Below, one piece after another: positions 25,224-31,875 of a stretch of 33,838 nucleotides of DNA. Position 1 is the stretch's first letter, and each line of letters opens with the position of its first letter. Under the pieces are notes generated by a model that searched no databases, was not told the origin of the DNA, and worked only from the letters and a program-made list of their open reading frames with translations. A program made the translations under genes and the position numbers. The DNA lies in IMG/VR virus record IMGVR_UViG_3300032313_000299, positions 1 to 33,838 of that record; one strand, given 5' to 3'. Source of the DNA: a virus.

Positions 25224-26402
25224 ATGCCCGCCAGTGTAACCATCGATGAGAATTTATTTAAATACTGCACCCCAAGACAGCGCGAAGTTTTAGAGGCCAT
25301 AGATCGCCTTGGTAGTGCAAAGGCTGCCTCGATTGAATTAGGGATAAACAAAGGCGCGGCAAGCGAGACGTATATCGACGTTAAGCGCAAAGCTGCGAAG
25401 ATGGGCTACTCACCGGAGCATGACTTCACTAGGCCAGTTCCACAAGGCTATGTAGCCAAGGGCGTCAGCACCTATTACAACTCTGAAGGCAAACCATCTG
25501 GCCAATGGGTTAAGGCATCACTTAGCCATCAGGCGCTCGCTGAAGCGATGCGAGAGGCCATTGATGGCTTTAAGGATGAAATACAGCCAACCAGTGCTAT
25601 CGTTGCTCCAGCGGCTTCTGAGGAGCATCTGTGCAACCTTTATACGTTCACTGATTACCACCTTGGAATGCTGGCATGGCATAAAGAAGGCGGCAGCGAC
25701 TGGAATATATCGCTGGCAGAGAAAACCATCATTGCAGCACTGGCAAGGATGATCGACCAAAGCCCAAAGGCTCACACAGCAGTCGTTAATATTCAGGGCG
25801 ACTTCCTGCATACAGACGGTAAGACGCCTGTCACGCCAGCATCAAAGCACGTTCTAGATGCTGACAGCCGATTCCCCAAGATACGGCGCTCCGCGATTCG
25901 CATCATTCGATCACTGGTAACAATGTCTTTGCAGCGCCATCAGGAAGTACATCTGATTATCGCTGAAGGCAACCACGATGAGGAAAGCGCCGGATGGCTG
26001 GCTGACCTGTTCTCCGTGCATTACGAAGAAGAACCCCGCGTAACTGTCAATGACAGCGTGCTTCCATTCTATGTTCTGGAATGGGGCAATACGATGCTAG
26101 GCATTCATCACGGTCATAAGGTCAAGAACGAGTCTCTACCGCTGCTGTTTGCGGCACAGTTCCCGCAAGCGTGGGGTAACACCACCCGCCGAGAGATACA
26201 CTGCGGACATCGCCACCACAGGGACGAAAAAGAGTATAATGGTGTGACAGTTGTGCAGCATCCAACATTAGCAGCTAGGGACGCTTATGCTGCGCGTGGC
26301 GGATGGATTGCGGATCGTGCAGCCTGGGCAATAACGTATCATAAAAAGTACGGCGCTGTCGGGCGCGTGATGGTTACCACCGAAATGCTAGAGGTCGATT
26401 AA
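25224..26402 (+). CDS. Metallophosphoesterase with N-terminal HTH, 392 aa
   Basis: Residues about 10-45 look like a sigma-70-region-4-type helix-turn-helix (TPRQREVLEAIDRLGSAKAA). The C-terminal two-thirds is a calcineurin-like phosphoesterase: TDYHLGML, then NIQGDFLHTD, AEGNHDEES (GNHD-type motif) and HHGHKVK and CGHRHHRDE for the metal-binding His. Such phage proteins are usually labelled DNA repair exonucleases; the substrate is unknown. It closes the rightward operon, 2 bases after the spanin. Its stop shares TTAA with an opposing gene. Confidence 0.85.
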   Translation: MPASVTIDENLFKYCTPRQREVLEAIDRLGSAKAASIELGINKGAASETYIDVKRKAAKMGYSPEHDFTRPVPQGYVAKGVSTYYNSEGKPSGQWVKASLSHQALAEAMREAIDGFKDEIQPTSAIVAPAASEEHLCNLYTFTDYHLGMLAWHKEGGSDWNISLAEKTIIAALARMIDQSPKAHTAVVNIQGDFLHTDGKTPVTPASKHVLDADSRFPKIRRSAIRIIRSLVTMSLQRHQEVHLIIAEGNHDEESAGWLADLFSVHYEEEPRVTVNDSVLPFYVLEWGNTMLGIHHGHKVKNESLPLLFAAQFPQAWGNTTRREIHCGHRHHRDEKEYNGVTVVQHPTLAARDAYAARGGWIADRAAWAITYHKKYGAVGRVMVTTEMLEVD

Positions 26403-26461
26403 TCCTCTCCGCATATGTACGCAGCGCCTATAATGAAGGCAAAACCTATGAACAGCGTCAT
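26399..26461 (-). CDS. Predicted 20-aa membrane micropeptide
   Basis: The minus strand has ATG at 26459-26461 with AAGGAG (26470-26475) 8 bases upstream, and a 20-residue frame: MTLFIGFAFIIGAAYICGED. The core is a single hydrophobic helix. It overlaps the stop of the preceding gene in ATGA fashion and is the last gene of the leftward operon. The strong ribosome site supports translation. The function is unknown; a membrane-active micropeptide is plausible. Confidence 0.45.
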   Translation of the reverse strand: MTLFIGFAFIIGAAYICGED

Positions 26462-26712
26462 TTGCTTAACTCCTTCAACGCACGGACTATCTCAATAGCA
26501 CGTTGCGACGTTATCGACTTCCATTCACACCATGCTCCACAACCGCATTCGCCTTCATTCCGCGCAAAGCAGTCGCACTTCTTGGCGTCGGCTTCTAGTG
26601 CCTTGGCGGCGGCTTCAATGCCAGCGTTAAAAGCTGCACGTTCTTCAGCCACCTTCGCAACGCGCTCGAAACTTTCACTTAATGCAAGTTTGTGGGAATT
26701 GTTGTCAGTCAT
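26458..26712 (-). CDS. Cys-rich small protein, 84 aa
   Basis: The product has a helical N-terminus (LALSESFERVAKVAEERAAF) and a cluster of six Cys residues (CDCFARNEGECGCGAWCEW) at about 46-64 that could bind zinc. The C-terminus is helical. It begins in ATGA overlap with the upstream gene; GGAG lies at 26723-26726 on the minus strand. No family is recognised. It belongs to a leftward operon of small accessory genes. Confidence 0.65.
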   Translation of the reverse strand: MTDNNSHKLALSESFERVAKVAEERAAFNAGIEAAAKALEADAKKCDCFARNEGECGCGAWCEWKSITSQRAIEIVRALKELSK

Positions 26713-27149
26713 CTGCTTTGCTCCTGCATATGCTCACCGCGCTCAATGGCGGCGGCAGACTGCTCTAATGAAGATGCGTGTTCGTCCGCAAAATGCCATC
26801 CAGCCGTATGGCGGTTCATTTCGTCGCGCAGTTTTTCGGTAGAAATTTGTTCACTCCGCAGCCACGCCACAATCTTTGCGCGTTCTTCCATAGCGTCCAT
26901 TTTGCGGCCATCGTAATAACCTTGGTCGTAGCCATACTTGCGGTGACGGGCGAAGGCTTCGACGACATCATATTGCGCCGCAGCATCTCGGTCAGCTTCT
27001 GTGACCTCGACCGCCATCTCTGTACCTATATCTATAAGGTCTGCATCCTGTGCAATCAGGTTGTCCATTGCTTCCCGCCGCTTGATGCGCTCGGCTGCTG
27101 TGTCTTTGGTCAGTTGCTCTATTGATTGGCGTAGGCGCTCGTTGGTCAT
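26709..27149 (-). CDS. Hypothetical protein with shared AMDNLIAQDADLI segment, 146 aa
   Basis: The product is charged and helical, starting MTNERLRQSIEQLTKDTAAE. It contains EAMDNLIAQDADLIDI, almost the same peptide as in the 27324-27872 gene, encoded by an exact 36-base repeat (27039-27074). The rest (KYGYDQGYYDGRKMDAMEE and a helical tail) has no known motif. ATGA overlaps with genes on both sides show that it is part of a continuous leftward operon. Confidence 0.65.
   Translation of the reverse strand: MTNERLRQSIEQLTKDTAAERIKRREAMDNLIAQDADLIDIGTEMAVEVTEADRDAAAQYDVVEAFARHRKYGYDQGYYDGRKMDAMEERAKIVAWLRSEQISTEKLRDEMNRHTAGWHFADEHASSLEQSAAAIERGEHMQEQSR
27039..27074. repeat. 36-base direct repeat, copy A
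   Basis: An exact 36-base copy of 27822-27857. It encodes, on the minus strand, the peptide EAMDNLIAQDAD, in the middle of the 146-aa gene. Identity at DNA level, including silent positions, indicates recent duplication or recombination between the two genes. Confidence 0.9.
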
Positions 27150-27334
27150 TTGCTATCCCCAATATATTCCAGCACCCATTTAAGAGCCTCAATGTCCTTC
27201 TTGTATGTCTCAGCATCTTCTGGATGAACATAATGCGCTGCTGCGTTGTATTGCACTGACTTCAGTGTCTCCTTCAGCCATATGCGGACAATGTCGTCTA
27301 GTTGGTTTATATCTAGCTTTATATCAATCACCAT
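27146..27334 (-). CDS. Hypothetical protein, 62 aa
   Basis: The product is small and soluble, with alternating helices (DINQLDDIVRIWLKETLKSV and DIEALKWVLEYIGDSK). No motif is recognised. The overlap of 11 bases with the upstream gene and 4 with the downstream gene supports translation. Confidence 0.65.
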   Translation of the reverse strand: MVIDIKLDINQLDDIVRIWLKETLKSVQYNAAAHYVHPEDAETYKKDIEALKWVLEYIGDSK

Positions 27335-27872
27335 TTGGGTTCCCTTTCAAATGTGCGTCATAAGTCCACAGCCAAGGGTGGCCTGCTTCTTTCCACGTTC
27401 CTCGGCAAAGGACACGCGCTCCTTCCTGCGCCGCCTCTGTCATTGCACTCATGGCTTCACGTGAACCTGAGTATTGGTATTGGATTAAGTCATCGAACTT
27501 TTCCAAAGCCGCAGTGAGGGCTTCGATGCGGTCTGCATCCACTTGGTGTTGGTCATCTTTTCCTTGGCGATACCAGTAGTCCCGCAGCCGTTCGTTCTTG
27601 GCCTCAAGTTCAGCAACATCTTTTACGGCAAGTCGCCTAGTCTCGGCCAAACATTCTGCACTTTTATTCAGCCGTTCAATCTCCGCCGCTTGGCTTTCGA
27701 TGCGGTTGGCGGCTTTTACGCACAAAGGATGTGGCGTGTCAGGTTGTTTGGCGCTCCAAGTTCCGTCCCGATGGATGTGGCGCAGTTCTTTCACTAAATC
27801 GTCGGGGCAAATTTCAATCAAGTCTGCATCCTGTGCAATCAGGTTGTCCATTGCTTCTGTCTTATCAGTCAT
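27324..27872 (-). CDS. Hypothetical coiled-coil protein, 182 aa
   Basis: It starts at ATG 27870-27872, overlapping the upstream stop (ATGA), with the peptide MTDKTEAMDNLIAQDADLIEI. A middle coiled coil is visible (ANRIESQAAEIERLNKSAEC, then VAELEAKNERLRDYW). The last part (AREAMSAMTEAAQ-like, EAGHPWLWTYDAHLKG) is unknown. The N-terminus shares a 36-base exact repeat with the 26709 gene. A longer in-frame start exists but lies inside the upstream gene. Confidence 0.65.
   Translation of the reverse strand: MTDKTEAMDNLIAQDADLIEICPDDLVKELRHIHRDGTWSAKQPDTPHPLCVKAANRIESQAAEIERLNKSAECLAETRRLAVKDVAELEAKNERLRDYWYRQGKDDQHQVDADRIEALTAALEKFDDLIQYQYSGSREAMSAMTEAAQEGARVLCRGTWKEAGHPWLWTYDAHLKGNPNGD
27822..27857. 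repeat. 36-base direct repeat, copy B
   Basis: An exact copy of 27039-27074, 783 bases away, in the 5' end of the 182-aa gene and in the same orientation and reading phase. Recombination between the copies would delete the 62-aa gene and fuse the two larger ones in frame. Confidence 0.9.
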
Positions 27873-28210
27873 TGCCCCTTCTCCCGTATCTCCCAACCAC
27901 GGGCGTCCAGTGCTTTGTGGATTTCTTTCACATATTCTTCGCGGGTGCCCCACACAGGGCCACCTAACCACTCCACAATATCCAACAGCGGATCAGGCTT
28001 GGACTTGGGGATGATAAAGCGTTCCAATAACTTACCGCTTGCGTTGTGATACCATGAGTCCACCAACGCATTGCTGACCTCTTGCTTAAAAACTTCATGC
28101 TGTTCGATGGCACGGCATAGAACCCTGACCGGATGGTCTTCTGGTTCATACTCGTATGGCGAGTGCGGCTCATTCAGCAGCGCCAAGGCTTTTGCTTCAA
28201 TGTCTGTCAT
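27869..28210 (-). CDS. Hypothetical protein, 113 aa
   Basis: ATG 28208-28210 has GGGAGAAG just upstream on the minus strand, better than the further upstream start. The product begins MTDIEAKALALLNEPHSPYE and includes DIVEWLGGPVWGTREEYVKE. The mix of helices and aromatic residues suggests a small globular protein. The family is unknown. It overlaps the 39-aa gene upstream by 14 bases and the next gene by 4. Confidence 0.65.
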   Translation of the reverse strand: MTDIEAKALALLNEPHSPYEYEPEDHPVRVLCRAIEQHEVFKQEVSNALVDSWYHNASGKLLERFIIPKSKPDPLLDIVEWLGGPVWGTREEYVKEIHKALDARGWEIREKGQ

Positions 28211-28316
28211 CGTTCTTCTCCCGTCCAAATTTAAGTTCCACTATACTTTTTAATGCGTCCCAGACTGCTTGTTGCGACCTTGGGCTATCACGTTCCTGCT
28301 TTGCATCGTCTTTCAT
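28197..28316 (-). CDS. Small hypothetical protein, 39 aa
   Basis: ATG 28314-28316 has AGGA placed 7 bases upstream on the minus strand. The product begins MKDDAKQERDSPRSQQAVWD and ends FGREKNDDRH; it is very charged. It fills an otherwise empty stretch between two operon genes and overlaps the following start, which supports it. Confidence 0.5.
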   Translation of the reverse strand: MKDDAKQERDSPRSQQAVWDALKSIVELKFGREKNDDRH

Positions 28317-28320
28317 TTGC

Positions 28321-28506
28321 TTATCCTAACCTAGTGATGAAGGTGACGCCTTCCACAGTGCGGCACTTGAACGACTTCCCGTTTCTGATTCCGTATTGCG
28401 AGACGTTACGGCTGGTGCGCTTTGGATCACCTTTTTCCGTAGCTGGCATGGTAGCCACTTCGCCAACCTCTAGCGTCCCCATTGGGTAAATCATTGGTCG
28501 GCTCAT
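28321..28506 (-). CDS. Hypothetical protein, 61 aa
   Basis: It begins MSRPMIYPMGTLEVGEVATM and continues with basic, Thr-rich sequence (NVSQYGIRNGKSFKCRTVEG). The pattern of Met-Gly-Ser/Thr strands suggests a small beta-rich fold, possibly nucleic-acid binding. The ATG overlaps the upstream gene stop (ATGA). No known family. Confidence 0.6.
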   Translation of the reverse strand: MSRPMIYPMGTLEVGEVATMPATEKGDPKRTSRNVSQYGIRNGKSFKCRTVEGVTFITRLG

Positions 28507-28634
28507 TGTTTTTGCTCCCGTTCCTTACGGCGCTCCGCAAACGTTTTTCCATCTGCACCACGAAGCGGAAAAACGGAATCTGAGCTTACACGATAGGTTT
28601 TGCCCATAGGCGCTGATTGCGGTGCGTTCATCAT
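28503..28634 (-). CDS. Small hypothetical protein, 43 aa
   Basis: The frame begins ATGATG at 28634, overlapping the stop of the 37-aa membrane gene, and ends at TGA 28503-28505. The product begins MMNAPQSAPMGKTYRVSSDS and has a basic, Glu-rich end (FAERRKEREQKQ). No motif is recognised. Overlaps on both sides make it a credible operon member. Confidence 0.55.
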   Translation of the reverse strand: MMNAPQSAPMGKTYRVSSDSVFPLRGADGKTFAERRKEREQKQ

Positions 28635-28744
28635 GGCAGCACCACCATCAATGCGACAAACAGGATGGGCAGAACGATTGCCATTGCAATGCCGCTGATA
28701 ATTTCGCTCAATGGCTGCGATTGGATAATTTTACCAATGGTCAT
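28631..28744 (-). CDS. Small membrane protein, 37 aa
   Basis: ATG at 28742-28744 has AAGGAG (28751-28756) 6 bases upstream. The product, MTIGKIIQSQPLSEIISGIA and onward, has a hydrophobic helix (MAIVLPILFVALMVVLP) at the C-terminus. It is the first gene of the leftward operon that starts at the 28791 promoter, preceded by a GGGGC-TTG-GCCCC hairpin in the leader. The function is unknown; a membrane-active early protein is possible. Confidence 0.6.
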   Translation of the reverse strand: MTIGKIIQSQPLSEIISGIAMAIVLPILFVALMVVLP

Positions 28745-28762
28745 TATATACTCCTTGTTGGC

Positions 28763-28775
28763 GGGGCTTGGCCCC
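28763..28775 (-). promoter_or_regulatory. Leader hairpin before the 37-aa membrane gene
   Basis: The dyad GGGGC-TTG-GCCCC lies in the untranslated leader about 20 bases upstream of the gene start. It lacks a U-tract and leaves the AAGGAG free, so it may stabilise the mRNA. Confidence 0.45.
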
Positions 28776-28781
28776 TTGGGT

Positions 28782-28827
28782 TGATGCCCTCTTATATGAG
28801 CGCATTTATTAAAATAAAAGCGTTTTT
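28782..28827 (-). promoter_or_regulatory. Leftward promoter with palindromic -35 region (P-family copy 2)
   Basis: On the minus strand TATAAG (28791-28796) is 17 bases after TTTTAT. The 16-mer around and after the -10 box is identical to that at 335-350. AAAAGCGTTTT at 28817-28827 is an AAAA-N3-TTTT near palindrome at the -35 position, identical to the site at 31900-31910. It drives the leftward operon from 28744 to 26399. Confidence 0.7.
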
Positions 28828-28837
28828 TTCATAACGC

Positions 28838-28875
28838 ATAAAAAAGACGGGCCGCACCATGCAAACCCGCCTTTT
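28838..28875 (-). terminator. Intrinsic terminator of the recombination operon
   Basis: Leftward transcripts carry GGCGGG (28866-28871) pairing with CCCGTC (28846-28851, one G-U pair) around a small inner GCA-TGG-TGC stem, followed by six T residues (28840-28845). It lies right after the 28879 gene and just before the next leftward promoter, so it separates two leftward operons. Confidence 0.7.
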
Positions 28876-28878
28876 CCC

Positions 28879-29109
28879 TTATGGTAACAACCGTCTTGGA
28901 ATGTCTAATCCCCAGCCATATTTCATTGCTGTCTTCAAAAAACGCTCTTTATCTAAAGCGTGTTGCCCTGTTGTAAGCTGGGCCTTCAGCAGTGCTTTGC
29001 TCGACCTGGCAATCGCTTCGTTATATTGCCGACTGACCAATTCCATGTGGCCGGAACTAGGCTTTGATTTTCGCCTGTGATCCATGTTGATTCGTGATCC
29101 ATATGCCAT
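28879..29109 (-). CDS. Hypothetical protein, 76 aa
   Basis: ATG 29107-29109 has GGAG 8-9 bases upstream. The product is basic and helical, MAYGSRINMDHRRKSKPSSG, then QYNEAIARSSKALLKAQLTT and KYGWGLDIPRRLLP. No family is recognised. It is the last gene of the recombination operon before the terminator. Confidence 0.6.
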   Translation of the reverse strand: MAYGSRINMDHRRKSKPSSGHMELVSRQYNEAIARSSKALLKAQLTTGQHALDKERFLKTAMKYGWGLDIPRRLLP

Positions 29110-29124
29110 GTTCTGTCTCCAACC

Positions 29125-29499
29125 TTAAAACGGTACGTCGTCGTCGAGGTCATCAAGCGCGGTGTGCTTATTCTGACTGTGTGAATTACTCACCTGGCTT
29201 GAACCAGCTTCAGATCGTGGCGCTGTGTCGATGCTGCCAACGCGGACATTGAATTGCGGCTTGCCTTCATATTCGTCGTGCGTCAGTTCGCCTGATACAA
29301 ATACCTTCGTGCCTTTCTTCAGACTGCCAGCAAATGCTTCCGCTGCCTTGCCCCATAAGCTGCACCGATACCAAACGCTGCCAGCATCTCTGCCGAATCC
29401 GTTCTTAACGCCAACGTTGAAGCTTAGAACCTTGCTGTTGCGTGTGTCGCGCAATTCAGCGTCCTTGCCGCAATTCCCAGAAATTGTGATTAATTGCAT
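29125..29499 (-). CDS. ssb: Single-stranded DNA-binding protein, 124 aa
   Basis: The OB-fold is clear: ITISGNCGKDAELRDTRN, VLSFNVGVKNGFG, VWYRCSLWGKAAEAFAGSL and KGTKVFVSGELTHDEYEGKP. The protein ends with the acidic SSB tip DDDVPF, which recruits partner proteins. ATG 29499 is chosen; a longer TTG start lies in the AAAGGA ribosome site and is rejected. It would coat single strands for recombination by Erf and YqaJ encoded upstream in the operon. Confidence 0.92.
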   Translation of the reverse strand: MQLITISGNCGKDAELRDTRNSKVLSFNVGVKNGFGRDAGSVWYRCSLWGKAAEAFAGSLKKGTKVFVSGELTHDEYEGKPQFNVRVGSIDTAPRSEAGSSQVSNSHSQNKHTALDDLDDDVPF

Positions 29500-29510
29500 T
29501 GTCGTTCCTT

Positions 29511-29744
29511 TCAAAGACCAAGGGCGGTCAAGTATGTGTCGAGTATGGCTTGATATTCTGCACGTTCATTTGATTCCATTGCGCGAAGGCGGATCACTGC
29601 ACGAACAATCTTCGTGTCATAGCCATGCGCCTTGGCTTCATTGTAAACATCGCGGATGTCGTCCTGGATGCCTTTCTTATCTTCGTTCAAACGCTCGATA
29701 CGCTCAATCAAAAAGCGCAGCTGTTCGCTATGTGGTTCACTCAT
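29511..29744 (-). CDS. GapR-like protein (DUF2312), 77 aa
   Basis: The sequence is [60 protein letters not shown]. This is the DUF2312/GapR fold, a helical clamp that binds overtwisted DNA ahead of forks in Alphaproteobacteria. ATG 29744 has GGAG 8 bases upstream and overlaps the NinB stop. A phage copy could aid topology during replication or recombination; this role is inferred. Confidence 0.9.
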   Translation of the reverse strand: MSEPHSEQLRFLIERIERLNEDKKGIQDDIRDVYNEAKAHGYDTKIVRAVIRLRAMESNERAEYQAILDTYLTALGL

Positions 29745-30117
29745 ATTTCTCACTCCATTTTACATTGTGTTGCGCCCCATACGCATAGATAAACTCAATC
29801 AGGTCTGACATCTGGGGCTTTGTTAGTTTTGATGTCCTAAACCCTATTGGGAAGGGCTGGTTATCCAATCCCATCTCAAATTTCACTTCGTGGCCTAGTG
29901 CCGCCATAAAGATGCACTTCCACACTTCAGGTATGTGCATTCTGCCTTCAGGTTTTGCACGGCTAATGTCTGACAGCATGGCCCACATCTTTGCATTTTG
30001 GTCATCGCTGCGTTTGGCTGCACTGATTTTTACAACTGCATCTCGCGGAGCCTTTTCAATAAGCTGGTGCGCCAATAGCTTTTGATATTCACTCCGAAGC
30101 AAGATTGTCTGTGTCAC
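29737..30117 (-). CDS. NinB-like recombination protein, 126 aa
   Basis: The protein contains [36 protein letters not shown] and [19 protein letters not shown]. This matches NinB (lambda Orf), a recombination mediator that loads onto SSB-coated DNA. Its position near ssb, erf and the YqaJ nuclease fits. It overlaps both neighbouring genes. Confidence 0.9.
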   Translation of the reverse strand: MTQTILLRSEYQKLLAHQLIEKAPRDAVVKISAAKRSDDQNAKMWAMLSDISRAKPEGRMHIPEVWKCIFMAALGHEVKFEMGLDNQPFPIGFRTSKLTKPQMSDLIEFIYAYGAQHNVKWSEKYE

Positions 30118-30446
30118 TTGTCCTGTGCCTCTTTAATCTCACGTGCCTTCGGGCTGGCTTTGCAGAATGCTTCGATCAAAGCTTCCACGTCGATGCCCTT
30201 CCAGAACGTCTGTTCACCGACTGTGTGCTGCTGGCTGTGATGTTCGCGGCACAGTGGGACTACTCGCCAATCATCTGGCTTTTGTCCCATCCCTGCACCG
30301 CTACCATTACGAACATGAGCGCATTCAATCGGCATTTGTTGGCAGTTGTCTACGCAGCAATGAAATGACCGAATGAAGTTTAGGTGACCCTGTGACCTCC
30401 ACCGCGCAGTGCGCTTTGGCTTCTTGGCGATGCGATTAGGCAGCAT
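30114..30446 (-). CDS. HNH-type nuclease-like protein, 110 aa
   Basis: The start is ATG 30446, inside the end of the upstream gene; a longer frame to 30587 is a shadow. It has CVDNCQQMPIECAHVR, then WRVVPLCREHHSQQH, an HNH/zinc pattern (C-x4-C, then H, then C-x2-HH). Similar proteins near NinB are known as NinG/Rap- or DUF968-like; a Holliday-junction or related nuclease is plausible. The C-terminal helix is FCKASPKAREIKEA. Confidence 0.75.
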   Translation of the reverse strand: MLPNRIAKKPKRTARWRSQGHLNFIRSFHCCVDNCQQMPIECAHVRNGSGAGMGQKPDDWRVVPLCREHHSQQHTVGEQTFWKGIDVEALIEAFCKASPKAREIKEAQDK

Positions 30447-30660
30447 CTTCAAGTTCCAGGCTATACTCAGCGATGTAAGTGGATTCTCCCCAGCGATTGA
30501 CCACCTCAACCTTTTTGGTTTTAATCTTATGCCCATCGTTTCGCAGATCATTGATTCGTGAGGCGAGGCGATAAATGCCAAGGTCATTCAGTGCTGTCAT
30601 TGGACGGATAGGCCCAACGGTCATCAGGTGATGTAAAATTCTGTCGTTCTGTGACATCAT
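30436..30660 (-). CDS. HTH domain protein (HTH_39-like), 74 aa
   Basis: The sequence MTALNDLGIYRLASRINDLR followed by DGHKIKTKKVEVVNR matches the HTH_39 type winged helix seen in phage recombination and replication loci. ATGATG lies at 30660/30657 after AGGAG at about 30668-30672. It is probably a DNA-binding accessory or regulator. It overlaps the YqaJ gene stop and the HNH gene start. Confidence 0.8.
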   Translation of the reverse strand: MMSQNDRILHHLMTVGPIRPMTALNDLGIYRLASRINDLRNDGHKIKTKKVEVVNRWGESTYIAEYSLELEDAA

Positions 30661-31289
30661 TGATCTCCTAGTTTTGATAACGCTTTTACGTCTTGGTCAA
30701 CTTCTGCAAGAAATGCGGTAACCTCTGATTCCAAAATTGCCAGCATATCGTTGTCACGCTGTATCCGTGCAATGTAAAGCGATAGATGGTCTGGCATCCG
30801 TGGATCGAAGCTCACGAAGTCGCACCATTGCCTATCAGCACAGGCCATCTGCCATTGCATTTGTAGCAGATATTTGTGCGGGATTTGTTTTGTTTTGAGC
30901 GTCTCAATATGTGTGGCAGAATTAGGGCATTTAATCTCAATGCATCCATCATCGCCCACAAGCCCGTCAGGGCTGGCGTGAGAGCCAATAATGGTTGGGT
31001 GCTTATATAGCCCTACCTCAGTGACATGATGCCCTGTGACGAAGCTGTAGGCGGTTCTGGCGTCATCTTCCTTATCAACGCCCCATTGCATAGCTGCGCT
31101 GCGGATGAATCCTTCCTCTTGCTGTCCTGTAAGTCTTTCGACCACAAGCGTTGCACGAAGGTTGGCGCGTGACGCTCCCCAGCCTGATTTTGTCTTGGCT
31201 ATAGCGTCCGCCAGTTGGGAAGCGCCAAGGCTCCCACAACGTGCTGCATACCATTCAGGTGACCTCTGGATAATTGCTGAATCTGTCAT
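30657..31289 (-). CDS. YqaJ/lambda-exo-type exonuclease, 210 aa
   Basis: YqaJ-family features are present: QRSPEWYAARCGSLGAS at the N-terminus (residues about 8-24), then a PD-(D/E)xK core with SPDGLVGDDGCIEIKCPN (D, E, K catalytic residues) and KYLLQMQWQMACADRQW. It makes 3' overhangs from DNA ends for single-strand annealing by Erf, the next upstream gene. It is translationally coupled to erf. Confidence 0.93.
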   Translation of the reverse strand: MTDSAIIQRSPEWYAARCGSLGASQLADAIAKTKSGWGASRANLRATLVVERLTGQQEEGFIRSAAMQWGVDKEDDARTAYSFVTGHHVTEVGLYKHPTIIGSHASPDGLVGDDGCIEIKCPNSATHIETLKTKQIPHKYLLQMQWQMACADRQWCDFVSFDPRMPDHLSLYIARIQRDNDMLAILESEVTAFLAEVDQDVKALSKLGDQ

Positions 31290-31846
31290 GCGAGTTTCTT
31301 TTCTAATGCAGCCTTAACCGCATCGAAGCGGGTTTCCTGCAATTCCTTGAGTGCGCTGATTTTGTAATGCTTGCAAAGCAAAGCCAAGTCGGTATTGGTC
31401 TGGTCTACCAAAGCTTGCAATTCTGCAAACTGGCTGTCGCTGATAAACTTAATGCGCGGCGCTGGCTCACTCTTGCCAGTGGTAGCATCAAGTGCGTCAT
31501 GCTCGACAATGCAAAGCGCTGCTGTCCAGAGATAGCGGGTTGAGTAAGTCTCACACGCGCCAATGTTTTGTATCTCGTGGCAACCTTTAAGATTGGCTGA
31601 GCCCATTGGGCTGTGGATGATAATCTGTGAACCATCCTCTACATCTACGATGTGCATAGAAGCGAACTTTTCAGCAAAGCTGATAACCGCGCAAAGCCCA
31701 ACATCGTTAAAGATTCGCAGGGCTGGAACAAGGAAGTCGCCAAGCTCAAAATATTTATATCCAGCGAAAGTGTTCTGGCCGGACTTCTTGAGCGGCAATT
31801 CGTGAAAAGCAATCCGTGCTTCGTTAAGTTTTTTATGAACTGGCAT
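31286..31846 (-). CDS. erf: Erf-family single-strand annealing recombinase, 186 aa
   Basis: The protein has NTFAGYKYFELGDFLVPALR, GLCAVISFAE, then IIIHSPMGSANLKGCHEIQN and YSTRYLWTAALCIVEHDALD, the ERF superfamily core as in P22 Erf. It anneals homologous strands for circularisation and repair. It is the first gene of the leftward recombination operon. AAAAGGAGATACC lies 7 bases before ATG 31846 and is partly complementary to a candidate small RNA at 32484-32537. Confidence 0.92.
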   Translation of the reverse strand: MPVHKKLNEARIAFHELPLKKSGQNTFAGYKYFELGDFLVPALRIFNDVGLCAVISFAEKFASMHIVDVEDGSQIIIHSPMGSANLKGCHEIQNIGACETYSTRYLWTAALCIVEHDALDATTGKSEPAPRIKFISDSQFAELQALVDQTNTDLALLCKHYKISALKELQETRFDAVKAALEKKLA

Positions 31847-31875
31847 TGTGGTATCTCCTTTTATTTGCCAAACCC

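Noticed and set aside
26462-28834. Several plus-strand frames of 60-138 codons across 26.4-28.8 kb
   Set aside because: They are shadows of the well-coupled leftward operon and have no SDs or overlaps consistent with an operon.
30447-30587. N-terminal extension of the HNH-like gene to 157 aa
   Set aside because: It overlaps the HTH_39 gene and lacks protein-like sequence; ATG 30446 gives a compact start.
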